Shown here piece after piece: positions 49,487-57,819 of a DNA stretch of 64,000 bases (its first letter is position 1; each line of letters opens with the position of its first letter). This DNA comes from Actinokineospora sp. NBRC 105648 (GTDB lineage Bacteria; Actinomycetota; Actinomycetes; Mycobacteriales; Pseudonocardiaceae), in NCBI RefSeq assembly GCF_030269645.1, contig NZ_BSTR01000006.1, positions 151,541-215,540 on the forward strand, written 5' to 3'. A program made the translations under genes and the position numbers. The notes beneath the pieces are model-generated. The model searched no databases, was not told the DNA's origin, and saw only the letters and a list, made by a program, of their open reading frames with translations.

Positions 49487-51514
49487 ATGTTCACACCGGA
49501 GGGCACCCCAGCACACGGCACCCCAGCACACGGCAGCACAGCACACGGCAGCACAGCAGATGCCAACGCCGCGGACGGCAGCGCAGCGGGCGGGACCACG
49601 GCCCGGGCCGACGCGGTCGCCGACGTCCTGCACCTGGGCCGCGGCGAACCGCTGCCGGACCACCCGCGCACGCCGGTGCACGAACTGGTCGCCGCGTTCG
49701 CCCACAGCACCCCGGACGCGGTCGCGGTGCGGTCGGACGGGGTCGCGCTGACCTACGCCCAGCTCGACGCGTGGGCCGACCGGGTCGCGGCCGCCCTGCT
49801 CGTGTCTGGACCGTGCCGCGGCGAACGGGTCGCCGTGCTCGTGCCGCCGTCCGTGGCAATGGTGGCCGCGGTGCTCGGTGTGCTGCGCGCGGGCGCGGCC
49901 TACGTGCCGCTCGAGGCAGCGCAGCCGGACGCCAAGCTGGCCGCCGTCCTGCGCGCCGCCGGGGTCACCCGAGCCGTGGTCACCGAGACCACCGCCGATC
50001 GACTGTCCAATGTGGACCTGGTGCGCGCCGACACGGCCGCGCATCGGCCGCGGGTCGAGCGCCCGGCCGTCAACGGCGCCGACACCGCCTACGTGATCCA
50101 CACTTCTGGCAGCTCCGGCGAGCCCAAGGGGGTGCCCGTCGACCACGCCCGGCTCGCGGACTCGACCGCGGCCCGGCGAGCGGTCTACCCCGGCGCCCCG
50201 GTGTTCCTGCTGGTGTCCCCGCTGGCGTTCGACTCCTCAGTCGCGGGCCTGTGGGGCACGCTCACCGCGGGCGGCACGCTGGTCGTCGCCACCGCCGACC
50301 AGGTGCGCGACCCGCGCGCGCTGGGTGGGCTCATCGCCGAGCACGGCGTGACCCACCTGCTGTGCATCCCCTCGCTGCACGCGGTCCTGCTGTCCGCGGG
50401 CGCCGACCTGTCCTCGCTGCGGACCGTCATCCTGGCGGGGGAGCCGCTGCCGGAACGCTTGCTGGCCCGCCACTTCGCCGAGCACCCGGGGGTGGCGGTG
50501 GTCAACGAGTACGGCCCGACCGAGGCGACCGTCTGGGCCAGCTACCGCCGCTACACCGCCCCCGGTCCGGTCACCATCGGCGGACCGGTGCCCGGCGCGC
50601 GGCTCTACGTGCTCGGCGAGCACGGCGACCCCGTCCCGCGCGGCGTCCCCGGCGAGCTGCACATCGGCGGCCGCGGGGTGACCGACGGCTACCTCGGCGC
50701 GCCCGAGGCGACCGCCGCCGCCTTCGGCCCCGACCCGTTCGCCGACGAGCCCGGCGCCCGCGTCTACCGCACCGGCGACCGGGTCCGCTGGACCACCGGG
50801 GGCGAGCTCGAGTTCCTGGGCAGGCTCGACCACCAGGTCAAGGTGCGGGGCCACCGGATCGAGCTGGGCGAGGTGGAGACCGCGCTGCGCGCCGCCCCCG
50901 GCGTCGACGACGCCGCCGTGGTCACCGACGGCGCGGGCACGACCCTGGTCGCCTTCGCCGCCGCCGGGCCCGGGGCGACCGAGGACGGCATCCGCGCCCA
51001 CCTGGCGGAATCGCTCGCGCCCGCCGCCCGGCCGGGCCGCATCCACCTGCTCGACCGGCTGCCGGTCACCTACCGGGGCAAGGTCGACCGCGATCGGCTG
51101 CGCGCCGAGGCCGACACGGTGGTCGAACCGACCGGGCCCGCGCAGGGCACCGCCCCCGCCGGACCGGACGGCCCGGTGGCCGCCGTGTCGGCCGCCTGGG
51201 CGCAGGTCCTGCACCGGGACCAGGTGCCGCCGGACACCAACTTCTTCGACCTCGGCGGGCACTCGCTCACCCTGTTCCACCTGCAGAACGCGCTGGAGGA
51301 GCACACCGGGACGCGGCCGTCGGTCGTCGCGCTCTACCGGCACACCACCGTGACCGAGCAGGCCCGCCTGCTCGCCGCGGACCCCACGCCGACCGCGGAC
51401 CGCACCGAGAGCAGGCAGCTCGCTGCGCGCCGGGCCCGGGCCGTGCGCGCCCAGCGCTCGCGGCAGCAGCGCGCCGCGCGCACCGGGGCGACCAGGGAGG
51501 AGAACGCGTCGTGA
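49487..51514 (+). CDS. NRPS, A-PCP di-domain
   Basis: This 675-aa protein has a low-complexity N-terminus with TPAHG/STAHG repeats (residues 6-25), then an adenylation domain (about 65-560: VIHTSGSSGEPKGVPVDHAR, VNEYGPTEATVWASY, YRTGDRVRW, GRLDHQVKVRGHRIELGEVE, TYRGKVDRDRL). A carrier domain follows with LGGHSLTLF and a basic C-terminal tail. My reading of the pocket residues is D-S-A-S-I-A-E-V-W-K, which matches no code I know. It has no condensation domain, so it depends on the C domain of the 43333 protein or on the ketosynthase. ATG 49487 follows GAAGGAG; GTG 49391 would add 32 residues and overlap the PKS stop. Confidence 0.88.
   Translation: MFTPEGTPAHGTPAHGSTAHGSTADANAADGSAAGGTTARADAVADVLHLGRGEPLPDHPRTPVHELVAAFAHSTPDAVAVRSDGVALTYAQLDAWADRVAAALLVSGPCRGERVAVLVPPSVAMVAAVLGVLRAGAAYVPLEAAQPDAKLAAVLRAAGVTRAVVTETTADRLSNVDLVRADTAAHRPRVERPAVNGADTAYVIHTSGSSGEPKGVPVDHARLADSTAARRAVYPGAPVFLLVSPLAFDSSVAGLWGTLTAGGTLVVATADQVRDPRALGGLIAEHGVTHLLCIPSLHAVLLSAGADLSSLRTVILAGEPLPERLLARHFAEHPGVAVVNEYGPTEATVWASYRRYTAPGPVTIGGPVPGARLYVLGEHGDPVPRGVPGELHIGGRGVTDGYLGAPEATAAAFGPDPFADEPGARVYRTGDRVRWTTGGELEFLGRLDHQVKVRGHRIELGEVETALRAAPGVDDAAVVTDGAGTTLVAFAAAGPGATEDGIRAHLAESLAPAARPGRIHLLDRLPVTYRGKVDRDRLRAEADTVVEPTGPAQGTAPAGPDGPVAAVSAAWAQVLHRDQVPPDTNFFDLGGHSLTLFHLQNALEEHTGTRPSVVALYRHTTVTEQARLLAADPTPTADRTESRQLAARRARAVRAQRSRQQRAARTGATREENAS
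49502..49561 (+). repeat. Four 15-bp tandem repeats in the NRPS linker
   Basis: Units GGCACCCCAGCACAC (twice) and GGCAGCACAGCACAC-like (twice) encode the pentapeptides GTPAH and GSTAH. The region is likely to vary in copy number between strains. Confidence 0.7.
50005..50017. repeat. TCCANNNTGGA palindrome, copy 6
   Basis: GTCCAATGTGGAC lies inside the A-PCP coding sequence. Same family as the five other copies. Confidence 0.4.
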
Positions 51515-52257
51515 CCGCCGACCCGCAGACCTGGCTGCACCGCCCGCAGCCGCGACCCGAGGCCGCCACCCGGCTGGCCTGCTTCGCGCACGCGGGCGGC
51601 TCGGCGGCCTTCTTCCAGGACTGGCCGGACGCGCTGCCGGAGGTCGAGGTCGTCGCCGTGCGCTACCCCGGCCGGGCCGAGCGGATCGCCGAGGAGCCGC
51701 CGACCGACCTGGTGCTGCTGGGCCGCGACAGCGCCGACGCCCTCGCCGCGCTCGACGACCGGCCCCTAGTGCTGCTCGGCCACAGCATGGGCGCGGTGGT
51801 GGCGCTGGAGGCCGCGCGCCGGTTGGCCGAGCTGGGCCGCGGGCCCGCGCGGCTGATCGCCTCCGGCTCCCGGACCGGCCCGCTGCCCGACCTGTCCGCC
51901 GAGCCGGAGCCGGACGCGGCGGCGCTGGCCGCCCGGCTCGTCGCCCTCGGCGGCACCGACCCGGAGCTGGCCGCCGACCCGTACTTCCTCGAGCTGGTGC
52001 TGCCCTACGTCGAGGCCGACGGCGCCATGTTCCGGGCCCACCCGAACCCGCCGCTGCCCCGGCTGCGCTGCCCGGTCACCACCATCGTCGGCGACGCGGA
52101 CGACGACGCCGACCGGCGCCCGTGGCCCGAGCTGACCACCGGCGAGCTGACCGAGCACGTCGTCGTGGGCGACCACTTCTACCTCGTCGAGCACCCGCCG
52201 CTGGACCTGGTCCGGGCGGCCCTCGACGCCGCCCGGCCCGACCGCCGGTCCGCCTGA
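51511..52257 (+). CDS. Type II thioesterase
   Basis: This is a 248-aa alpha/beta hydrolase of the stand-alone thioesterase type: LACFAHAGGSAAFFQDW, VRYPGRAERI, nucleophile Ser in LLGHSMGAVVA and the catalytic His in VVGDHFYLVEHP. Type II thioesterases clear misloaded carriers. None of the synthases here carries its own thioesterase, so this protein could also release the product. GTG 51511 overlaps the A-PCP stop (GTGA) after GGGAGGAG. Confidence 0.9.
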   Translation: MTADPQTWLHRPQPRPEAATRLACFAHAGGSAAFFQDWPDALPEVEVVAVRYPGRAERIAEEPPTDLVLLGRDSADALAALDDRPLVLLGHSMGAVVALEAARRLAELGRGPARLIASGSRTGPLPDLSAEPEPDAAALAARLVALGGTDPELAADPYFLELVLPYVEADGAMFRAHPNPPLPRLRCPVTTIVGDADDDADRRPWPELTTGELTEHVVVGDHFYLVEHPPLDLVRAALDAARPDRRSA

Positions 52258-52286
52258 ACCCGATCCGCCGACCACCTGGGACACCC

Positions 52287-53270
52287 ATGACGACGCAGAC
52301 CAGAACCGCGCACCCGCCGCTGGACCCCGAGCTGGCGGGACCGCTGCGGGAGATCCTCGCCGGGATGCCGGTGCCGCTCACCCCGGAGCTGGTCGCCGAC
52401 CGGCGCGCCCGCACCGCGGCGGGCAGCCTCGACGACGAGTCGATCCGCTGCGGCGGCGCCTTCGACGTCCGCACCGAGTCGGTGCCGGGCCGCGCGGGGG
52501 TCTCGGTGCTCATCTGCACCCCCACCGACCGGCCCGGCCCGCACCCGGTGGTGTTCAACACCCACGGCGGCGGCATGGTCGCGGGCGACAACCGCGGCGC
52601 CGAGCTGGTCGACGAGCTGGGCCGCGCGCGGGAGCTGTGCCTGGCGGTGGTGGCCGTGGCGTACCGGCTGGCCCCGGAGCACCCGGACCCGATCCCGCTG
52701 CTGGACTGCTACACCGCACTGAGGTGGACCGTCGACAACGCCGAGGCCCTCGGCGTGGACCCCGACCGGGTCGTCGTCAGCGGCAACAGCGCGGGCGGGG
52801 CCCTGGCCGCCGGGCTGGCGCTGCTGGCCCGCGCCCGTGGCGGGCCGCGGCTGCTGGGGCAGATGCTGCAGTGCCCGATGCTCGACGACACCTGCGGCAC
52901 CGCGTCGATGGCGCAGCTGGAGCACGCCGGGCTGTGGGACGGGGCGTCGAACCGCGCGGGCTGGACCGCCCTGCTCGGCGACCGGCGGGGTACCGCGGAG
53001 GTCGCCGAGGCCTCCGCGCCGTGGCGGGCCACCGACCTGTCCGGGCTGCCGCCCGCGTTCATCGACGTCGGCTCGGTGGAGGCGCTGCGCGACGAGGCGG
53101 TCGGCTACGCGAGCCGGATCTGGGCCGCGGGTGGTGCGGCCGAGCTGCACGTGTGGTCCGGCGCGTTCCACAGCTTCGACGAGTGGGTCCCGGACGCGGT
53201 GGTGTCCGAGACCGCCCGCCGCGCCCGGGCCGACTGGCTGCGCAGGCTGCTGGCGGGGTCGGCCGCGTGA
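52287..53270 (+). CDS. HSL-family alpha/beta hydrolase
   Basis: This is a 327-aa esterase or amidase of the hormone-sensitive-lipase family: oxyanion HGGGM, nucleophile Ser in VSGNSAGGALA, an Asp in FIDVGSVEALRDE and His in GAFHSFDEW. It may hydrolyse an ester, amide or thioester made in the cluster, or help release the chain. ATG 52287 is 30 nt after the thioesterase stop; the stop overlaps the next GTG. Confidence 0.86.
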   Translation: MTTQTRTAHPPLDPELAGPLREILAGMPVPLTPELVADRRARTAAGSLDDESIRCGGAFDVRTESVPGRAGVSVLICTPTDRPGPHPVVFNTHGGGMVAGDNRGAELVDELGRARELCLAVVAVAYRLAPEHPDPIPLLDCYTALRWTVDNAEALGVDPDRVVVSGNSAGGALAAGLALLARARGGPRLLGQMLQCPMLDDTCGTASMAQLEHAGLWDGASNRAGWTALLGDRRGTAEVAEASAPWRATDLSGLPPAFIDVGSVEALRDEAVGYASRIWAAGGAAELHVWSGAFHSFDEWVPDAVVSETARRARADWLRRLLAGSAA

Positions 53271-54487
53271 GGCCCGCCGTGCTGCTCGTCGGCGGTGCGA
53301 GCCCGATCGCGTCCAGCCGCGACATCGTCGGCGACGCGCTGCGCCAGGCCCGCGACCGGGGCGTGCGCACGCACGTCCTGGGCCGCCCCGACCAGCTCGC
53401 CGCGACCGCGGAGATCACCGCGCTGGCCGACGCCGTCTCCGCGGCCGACCCGGAGGACCCCGCCGACTGCGCGCGCTGGGCCCGCGCCGAGGCGGCCAGG
53501 GGCACGCGCTTCGACCTGGTCCTGGGCCTGCGCGACCCGGTCCTGGCCGCCACGGCGGCGTGCGCGGAGGTGTTCGGGGTACCGGGGAACCCGCCCGAGG
53601 CCATCGCGCGCACCCGGGACAAGGACGTGTGCCGGGCGGCGTTGGCCGCCGCGGGCTTCCCGCAGCCCGCCGTGCGGCTCTGCCGGGATGAGGCCGCCGC
53701 GGCCGAGTTCCTCGCCGCGTCCCGCGGGCCGTGGGTGGTCAAGCCGAGGGCGGGGATGGGCAGCGTCGGTGTGCGCGGCGTCGCAGGCCCCGATGACCTG
53801 CCCGCGGCCGTCGCCGGACTGCCCGACCGGGAGCCGTTCCTGGTCGAGGAGTTCGTCAGCGGTCCGGAGTTCAGCGCCGAGGGGGTCTTCCTCGGGGGCG
53901 CCCCGCGGGTGCTGGCCGTGACGGCGAAGGACAAGCTCCCGCCGCCCTGGTTCGTCGAGAGCGGGCACGTCCTGCCCGCCGAACTGCCCGAACATCGCCG
54001 CGCGGAGGCCGAAAAAGCCGTGTGCGGCGCGCTCACCGCCCTGGGGCTGCGTTCCGGGGTCTTCCACGTGGAGTTCTGGCTTCGCGCGGGCGAAGTGGTG
54101 CTCGGCGAGGTCCACGCCCGACCCGGCGGCGACTGGCTGCACCGGCTGCTCACCGCCGCGGTGCCCGGCCTGGAGCTGTTCGGCCTGCTCTACGACGACC
54201 TGCTGGGCGTCGGGCCGCCCGCCGACCTGCGGCCCACCCGGGCGGGCGCGGTCCGGTTCCTGGTGGCCGAGCCGGGCGAGCTGCTCGACGTGGCCGGCTG
54301 GGACCGGGTCCGCCTGCACCCGGCGGTGCTGCACGCGGACCTCTCGGTCCACCCGGGGGACGTGGTCGCCCCGGTGCGCGACTCCGGCGGCCGCGCGGGC
54401 GTGGTCGTGGTGGGCGCGGCGGACCCGGCCGCGGCGGCCGCGCTCGCCGACGACCTCGCGGACGGGGTGCGGTTCACCGTCAGATGA
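53267..54487 (+). CDS. ATP-grasp ligase (cluster ligase 3)
   Basis: This is a 406-aa ATP-grasp protein: N-terminal VRPAVLLVGGASPIASSRDI, AIARTRDKDVCRAALAAAGF, ATP-binding WVVKPRAGMGSVGVRG, FLVEEFVSGPEFSAEGVF, and the metal site VFHVEFWLRAGEVVLGEVHA. The C-terminal part (LRPTRAGAVRFLVAEPGELL) matches the ATP-grasp subfamily of dipeptide ligases and related carboxylate-amine ligases. It is the third stand-alone ATP-grasp ligase in the cluster. GTG 53267 overlaps the esterase stop (GTGA). Confidence 0.87.
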   Translation: MRPAVLLVGGASPIASSRDIVGDALRQARDRGVRTHVLGRPDQLAATAEITALADAVSAADPEDPADCARWARAEAARGTRFDLVLGLRDPVLAATAACAEVFGVPGNPPEAIARTRDKDVCRAALAAAGFPQPAVRLCRDEAAAAEFLAASRGPWVVKPRAGMGSVGVRGVAGPDDLPAAVAGLPDREPFLVEEFVSGPEFSAEGVFLGGAPRVLAVTAKDKLPPPWFVESGHVLPAELPEHRRAEAEKAVCGALTALGLRSGVFHVEFWLRAGEVVLGEVHARPGGDWLHRLLTAAVPGLELFGLLYDDLLGVGPPADLRPTRAGAVRFLVAEPGELLDVAGWDRVRLHPAVLHADLSVHPGDVVAPVRDSGGRAGVVVVGAADPAAAAALADDLADGVRFTVR

Positions 54488-54594
54488 CGGGTTTGCCAGC
54501 TGTGCCCGCGGTTGTCACAGCCGCCATACTCGATCTGCCGCCAGTCGAACCGACACCGACGACCGGGGCGCGCGTCCCCGCGGGAGGTACCGCA

Positions 54595-55686
54595 GTGAAC
54601 CCGTCCCACCGCCGAGCGCTCGCCGACGCGATGGCCTGGGTGGCCGCCGCGCACGAGGCGACCGGTCGTCGAGGCGTCTCCGCCGGGTACGAGCTGGTGG
54701 GCGGCTGGCAGCCCACCTACCCCGAGACCAGTGGCTACCTGATCCCCACGATGCTGCGGGCCGCCGACGCCCTCGGCGACCCGGACCCGGCCGAGCGGGC
54801 CGGGGAGATCGGCGAGTGGCTGCTGGGCCTGCAGCGCCCCGACGGCGCGTTCCCCGGCGGCACCGGTACCGACGGCGACCCGGTGGTGTTCGACACCGGC
54901 CAGATCGTCCTGGGCCTGCTGGCCCGCTGGGAGCGCGACGGCGACCGGTCCGCGCTCGACGCCGCCGCCCGCGCCGTCGACTGGTTGTGCGCCCGGCAAC
55001 TGCCCTCCGGGGCGTGGCTGTCGCACCTGGGCTGGGCGAACACCTACGCCACCCGGGTCACCTGGGCGGTCGCCGCGGTGTGGCGGCAGACCGGGGACCC
55101 CGCCCACCTGGCCTGCGCGCACCGCTCGCTGGACTGGGTCCTCGACCAGGTCGAACCGGACGGCTGGATCCCGCGCACCGGGTTCGACGACAGCCGCGTG
55201 CCGTGGACGCACACCACCGCCTACGCGCTGCGCGGTCTGCACCGCACCGCCGACGCGCTCGGCGACGACGAGCGCGCCGCGCGCGCCAGGGCGCCCGCCG
55301 ACCGCGCCGCCCTCGGGCTCGCCGACCTGGTCTCCCCGCTGCACCCCCTGCTGCCGGGGCAGATCGGCGGCGGTTTCACCCCGGCCGCCGACTACGCCTG
55401 CCTGACCGGTGACGCCCAACTGGTCACGGTCTGGCTCGACACCGCCAAGCGCCACCGCGGCGACGAGCTGCGCGCCCGCGCCGCCGCGGTCGTCGACCGG
55501 CTGGTCGAGCTGCAGGTCCGCCAGCCGCTCGAACCGGCCGCCGTCGGCGCGCTACCGGGGTCGTGGCCGCTGTCCGGCGGGTTCGAGCCCGCCGCGTTCC
55601 CCAACTGGGCCACCAAGTTCCTGGCCGACGCGGTGCTCAACCTCGCCGAGGCGACCGGCGGCGCCGGTCTCGCGCCCGCGGCGTGA
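54595..55686 (+). CDS. Alpha/alpha-toroid enzyme of the prenyltransferase/squalene-cyclase-like or sugar-epimerase-like fold
   Basis: This 363-aa protein is built of helical repeats: WLLGLQRPDGAFPGGTGTDG, FDTGQIVLGLLARW, WLCARQLPSGAWLSHLGWAN, WVLDQVEPDGWIPRTGF and FAPNW-like ends. The QRPDGAF / PSGAW repeats recall (alpha/alpha)6 toroids. The substrate is not evident. I start at GTG 54595, 7 nt after GGGAGG; ATG 54484 would overlap the ligase stop (ATGA) and add 37 low-complexity residues but has no ribosome-binding site. The stop overlaps the next GTG. Confidence 0.72.
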   Translation: MNPSHRRALADAMAWVAAAHEATGRRGVSAGYELVGGWQPTYPETSGYLIPTMLRAADALGDPDPAERAGEIGEWLLGLQRPDGAFPGGTGTDGDPVVFDTGQIVLGLLARWERDGDRSALDAAARAVDWLCARQLPSGAWLSHLGWANTYATRVTWAVAAVWRQTGDPAHLACAHRSLDWVLDQVEPDGWIPRTGFDDSRVPWTHTTAYALRGLHRTADALGDDERAARARAPADRAALGLADLVSPLHPLLPGQIGGGFTPAADYACLTGDAQLVTVWLDTAKRHRGDELRARAAAVVDRLVELQVRQPLEPAAVGALPGSWPLSGGFEPAAFPNWATKFLADAVLNLAEATGGAGLAPAA

Positions 55687-56903
55687 GCGGGCGGGGCGCC
55701 GCGCGCCGCACCAGACCCGCCACCGCCGCGCTGGCGCTCGTGACGGGCATCGGCCCGTTCGCGACCGACACCTACCTCGCCGCGCTGCCGGACCTGCGGC
55801 AGTCACTGCAGTCCAGCGCCACCACCGCGCAGCTGACCCTCACCGCGTTCATCGCGGGCATGGCCGTCGGGCAACTGGTGCTGGGCGCGGTCAGCGACGC
55901 CACCGGCAGGCGCAAGCTGCTGCTGATCGGCGCGCTCCTGTTCACCGCGCTCACCGCGGTCTGCGCCATCGCGCCCAACGGGGCGGTCCTGGTCGCGGCC
56001 CGGTTGGTCGCGGGCATCGCCGCGGGCGGGGGAGTGGTCATCGGGCGGGCGGTGGTGACCGACGCCCACGAGGGCACCGCCGCGGCCGCGATGTTCGGCA
56101 CCCTGGCCTCGATCAGCTTCCTCGGGCCGATCGTCGCGCCCGTGCTCGGCGGCGCCATCCTCGGCGTCGGCACCTGGCGCACGGTGTTCGCCGTGCTCAC
56201 CGCGCTGGGCGCGGTCATGGTCGTCGCGGTGCTGGTGGGCATCCCGGAGACGCTGCCGCCCGAGCGCAGGCACCCGCCAGGGCTGCGCCAGTACGGGGCG
56301 CGGATGGCCGATCTCGCGCGCGACTGGGGCTTCATGCGCCACGTCGCCGTCTACTGCCTGTCCGCGGCCGGGTTCTTCACCTACATCGGCGGGTCGGCCT
56401 TCGTGCTGCGCTCGGCGTTCGACGTGGGGCCGGGGCTGTACTCGGTCGTCTTCGCCTCCAACGCCGCGGCCATGGCGCTCACCGGCGTGCTGTTCCGGGT
56501 CCTGGTCGGCCGGGTCGGCGCCGAGCCGCTGCGCGCCGTCGGGGTCACCAGCGGCGCGCTGGCCTCGGTGGGGCTGCTCGCCACGGCGCTGTTCGCCCCG
56601 GGCGCGCCGGTGGCCGTGCCGTGGGTGCTGCTGTGCGTCGTGGTGGGCGGCACCGGGCTCACCGTTCCCGCCACCACCGTCCTCGCCCAGCAGGCGGGCA
56701 GGCGCGCGGCGGGGACCGCGGCGTCCCTGCAGGGCGGCTGCGGGTTCCTCGTCGGCGCGGCGATGACGCCGCTGACCGGTGTCCTCGGGAGCGGTTCGCT
56801 GCTACCGATGGCCGCCGCGATGGCGATCTTCTACGCCGCCGCCCTGGTGCTGCTGCGCGTGGTGAGCAGGCACAGCGAGCGCACAGGGGCCCCCACCCCC
56901 TGA
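55683..56903 (+). CDS. Bcr/CflA-type MFS drug exporter
   Basis: This is a 406-aa twelve-segment MFS protein with the family signature GIGPFATDTYLAALPDLRQS near the N-terminus and LVLGAVSDATGRRKLLLIGA in the loop after segment 2. Bcr/CflA proteins export drugs such as bicyclomycin and chloramphenicol. It is likely the main exporter for the product of the PKS-NRPS unit. GTG 55683 overlaps the toroid-enzyme stop. A 14-bp hairpin follows. Confidence 0.87.
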   Translation: MSGRGAARRTRPATAALALVTGIGPFATDTYLAALPDLRQSLQSSATTAQLTLTAFIAGMAVGQLVLGAVSDATGRRKLLLIGALLFTALTAVCAIAPNGAVLVAARLVAGIAAGGGVVIGRAVVTDAHEGTAAAAMFGTLASISFLGPIVAPVLGGAILGVGTWRTVFAVLTALGAVMVVAVLVGIPETLPPERRHPPGLRQYGARMADLARDWGFMRHVAVYCLSAAGFFTYIGGSAFVLRSAFDVGPGLYSVVFASNAAAMALTGVLFRVLVGRVGAEPLRAVGVTSGALASVGLLATALFAPGAPVAVPWVLLCVVVGGTGLTVPATTVLAQQAGRRAAGTAASLQGGCGFLVGAAMTPLTGVLGSGSLLPMAAAMAIFYAAALVLLRVVSRHSERTGAPTP

Positions 56904-56933
56904 TGGGGCTCGGCAGAGTCCCATCAGGGGGTG
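56894..56933. terminator. 14-bp perfect hairpin between convergent genes
   Basis: Arms 56894-56907 (CACCCCCTGATGGG) and 56920-56933 pair perfectly across a 12-nt loop. The hairpin overlaps the last codons of the MFS gene and ends 5 nt before the GT8 stop, so it can serve both units. Confidence 0.75.
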
Positions 56934-56937
56934 TCCG

Positions 56938-57798
56938 TCAGGCCGCCGAGGACCGCGGGTACTCCGCGTCCTGGTACTCCCGGTAGAGCGCGCGCAGTGA
57001 GTTGGGCGGGAACTCGTCGTGCCACGGCTTGACCCCGCCGATGAAGTGCACCAGCCCGTCGGGCTCGGTCAGGTAGTCGAGGCGGCCGTTGCCGAACCGG
57101 CCGTGCACCGAGTGCTCGACGAGCTTGTTCCACTTCTCCGGGAACGGGACCCAGTCGCCGGAGAACAGGATGTTGAGCACGTCCTGGTCGTGGGTGCGGA
57201 ACTGGTCGCCGTAGCGCCGGTACAGCTCGACCGCCCGGGCGGTCACGCCGTCCGCGCGCCAGCGGTCCACATCGATCAGCAGCACGCCGGAGTTGAAGTA
57301 CCCGGGCGCCTCGGCGCCGTGGTCGCTGTAGACCGCGGTCTCGCCGAGCCGCCACGACCGCTCGCCGCCGACCTCGTTGAGCGAGGCGCCGAGGGTGCGC
57401 CCGCCCAGGTCGACGTCGAGCAGCTCGGTGAGGTCGCCGAGCACCAGGGTGTCCACGTCGAGGTAGACCGCGCGGTGCACGTCGGCGGGCAGCACGTCGC
57501 CGACGTAGAGCCTGCCCAGCGCGGACGAGGTCCAGTGCTTGATCATCTCCTGCGGCAGCCGCACCATGTCGGTCAGCCGGTGCACCAGCACGTCGCCGTG
57601 CGCGCCCACCCGCTCCGCCACCTCGGTCCGCCCCGCCGCGCTCAGGCCGCCGTCGATGATGTGGAACCGCGGCCGCGCCGCCGGGTCGCGCAGCCCGGCG
57701 CGGATCGACCTGGCCGCCACGGCGGCGGGCCGGACGTAGTTGTCGTCGATGGCGAAGACGATCTCCGCGTGCGCGCCGTGCTGCTGGGGGTTGGGCAT
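56938..57798 (-). CDS. Glycosyltransferase family 8
   Basis: This is a 286-aa GT-A fold enzyme. The start AEIVFAIDDNYVRPAAVAAR, the metal-binding DxD in AVYLDVDTLVLGDL, FNSGVLLIDVDRW, HDQDVLNILF and WNKL / HFIGGVKPW near the end are all GT8 landmarks. It would add a sugar from a nucleotide donor. No sugar-nucleotide genes are in the window, so a common housekeeping donor is likely. ATG 57798 follows GGGAGGAC. It is the last gene of the aminotransferase-SDR-GT8 unit. Confidence 0.86.
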   Translation of the reverse strand: MPNPQQHGAHAEIVFAIDDNYVRPAAVAARSIRAGLRDPAARPRFHIIDGGLSAAGRTEVAERVGAHGDVLVHRLTDMVRLPQEMIKHWTSSALGRLYVGDVLPADVHRAVYLDVDTLVLGDLTELLDVDLGGRTLGASLNEVGGERSWRLGETAVYSDHGAEAPGYFNSGVLLIDVDRWRADGVTARAVELYRRYGDQFRTHDQDVLNILFSGDWVPFPEKWNKLVEHSVHGRFGNGRLDYLTEPDGLVHFIGGVKPWHDEFPPNSLRALYREYQDAEYPRSSAA

Positions 57799-57819
57799 CG
57801 TGGTCCTCCCGCATCGGTG

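Noticed and set aside
49502-49561. The 15-bp repeats as a CRISPR array
   Set aside because: The units are contiguous, with no spacers, and lie in frame within a protein-coding region.
43333-51514. Naming the amino acids loaded by the two adenylation domains
   Set aside because: My hand-read pocket residues match no code I can recall with certainty, and a one-residue alignment error would change them.
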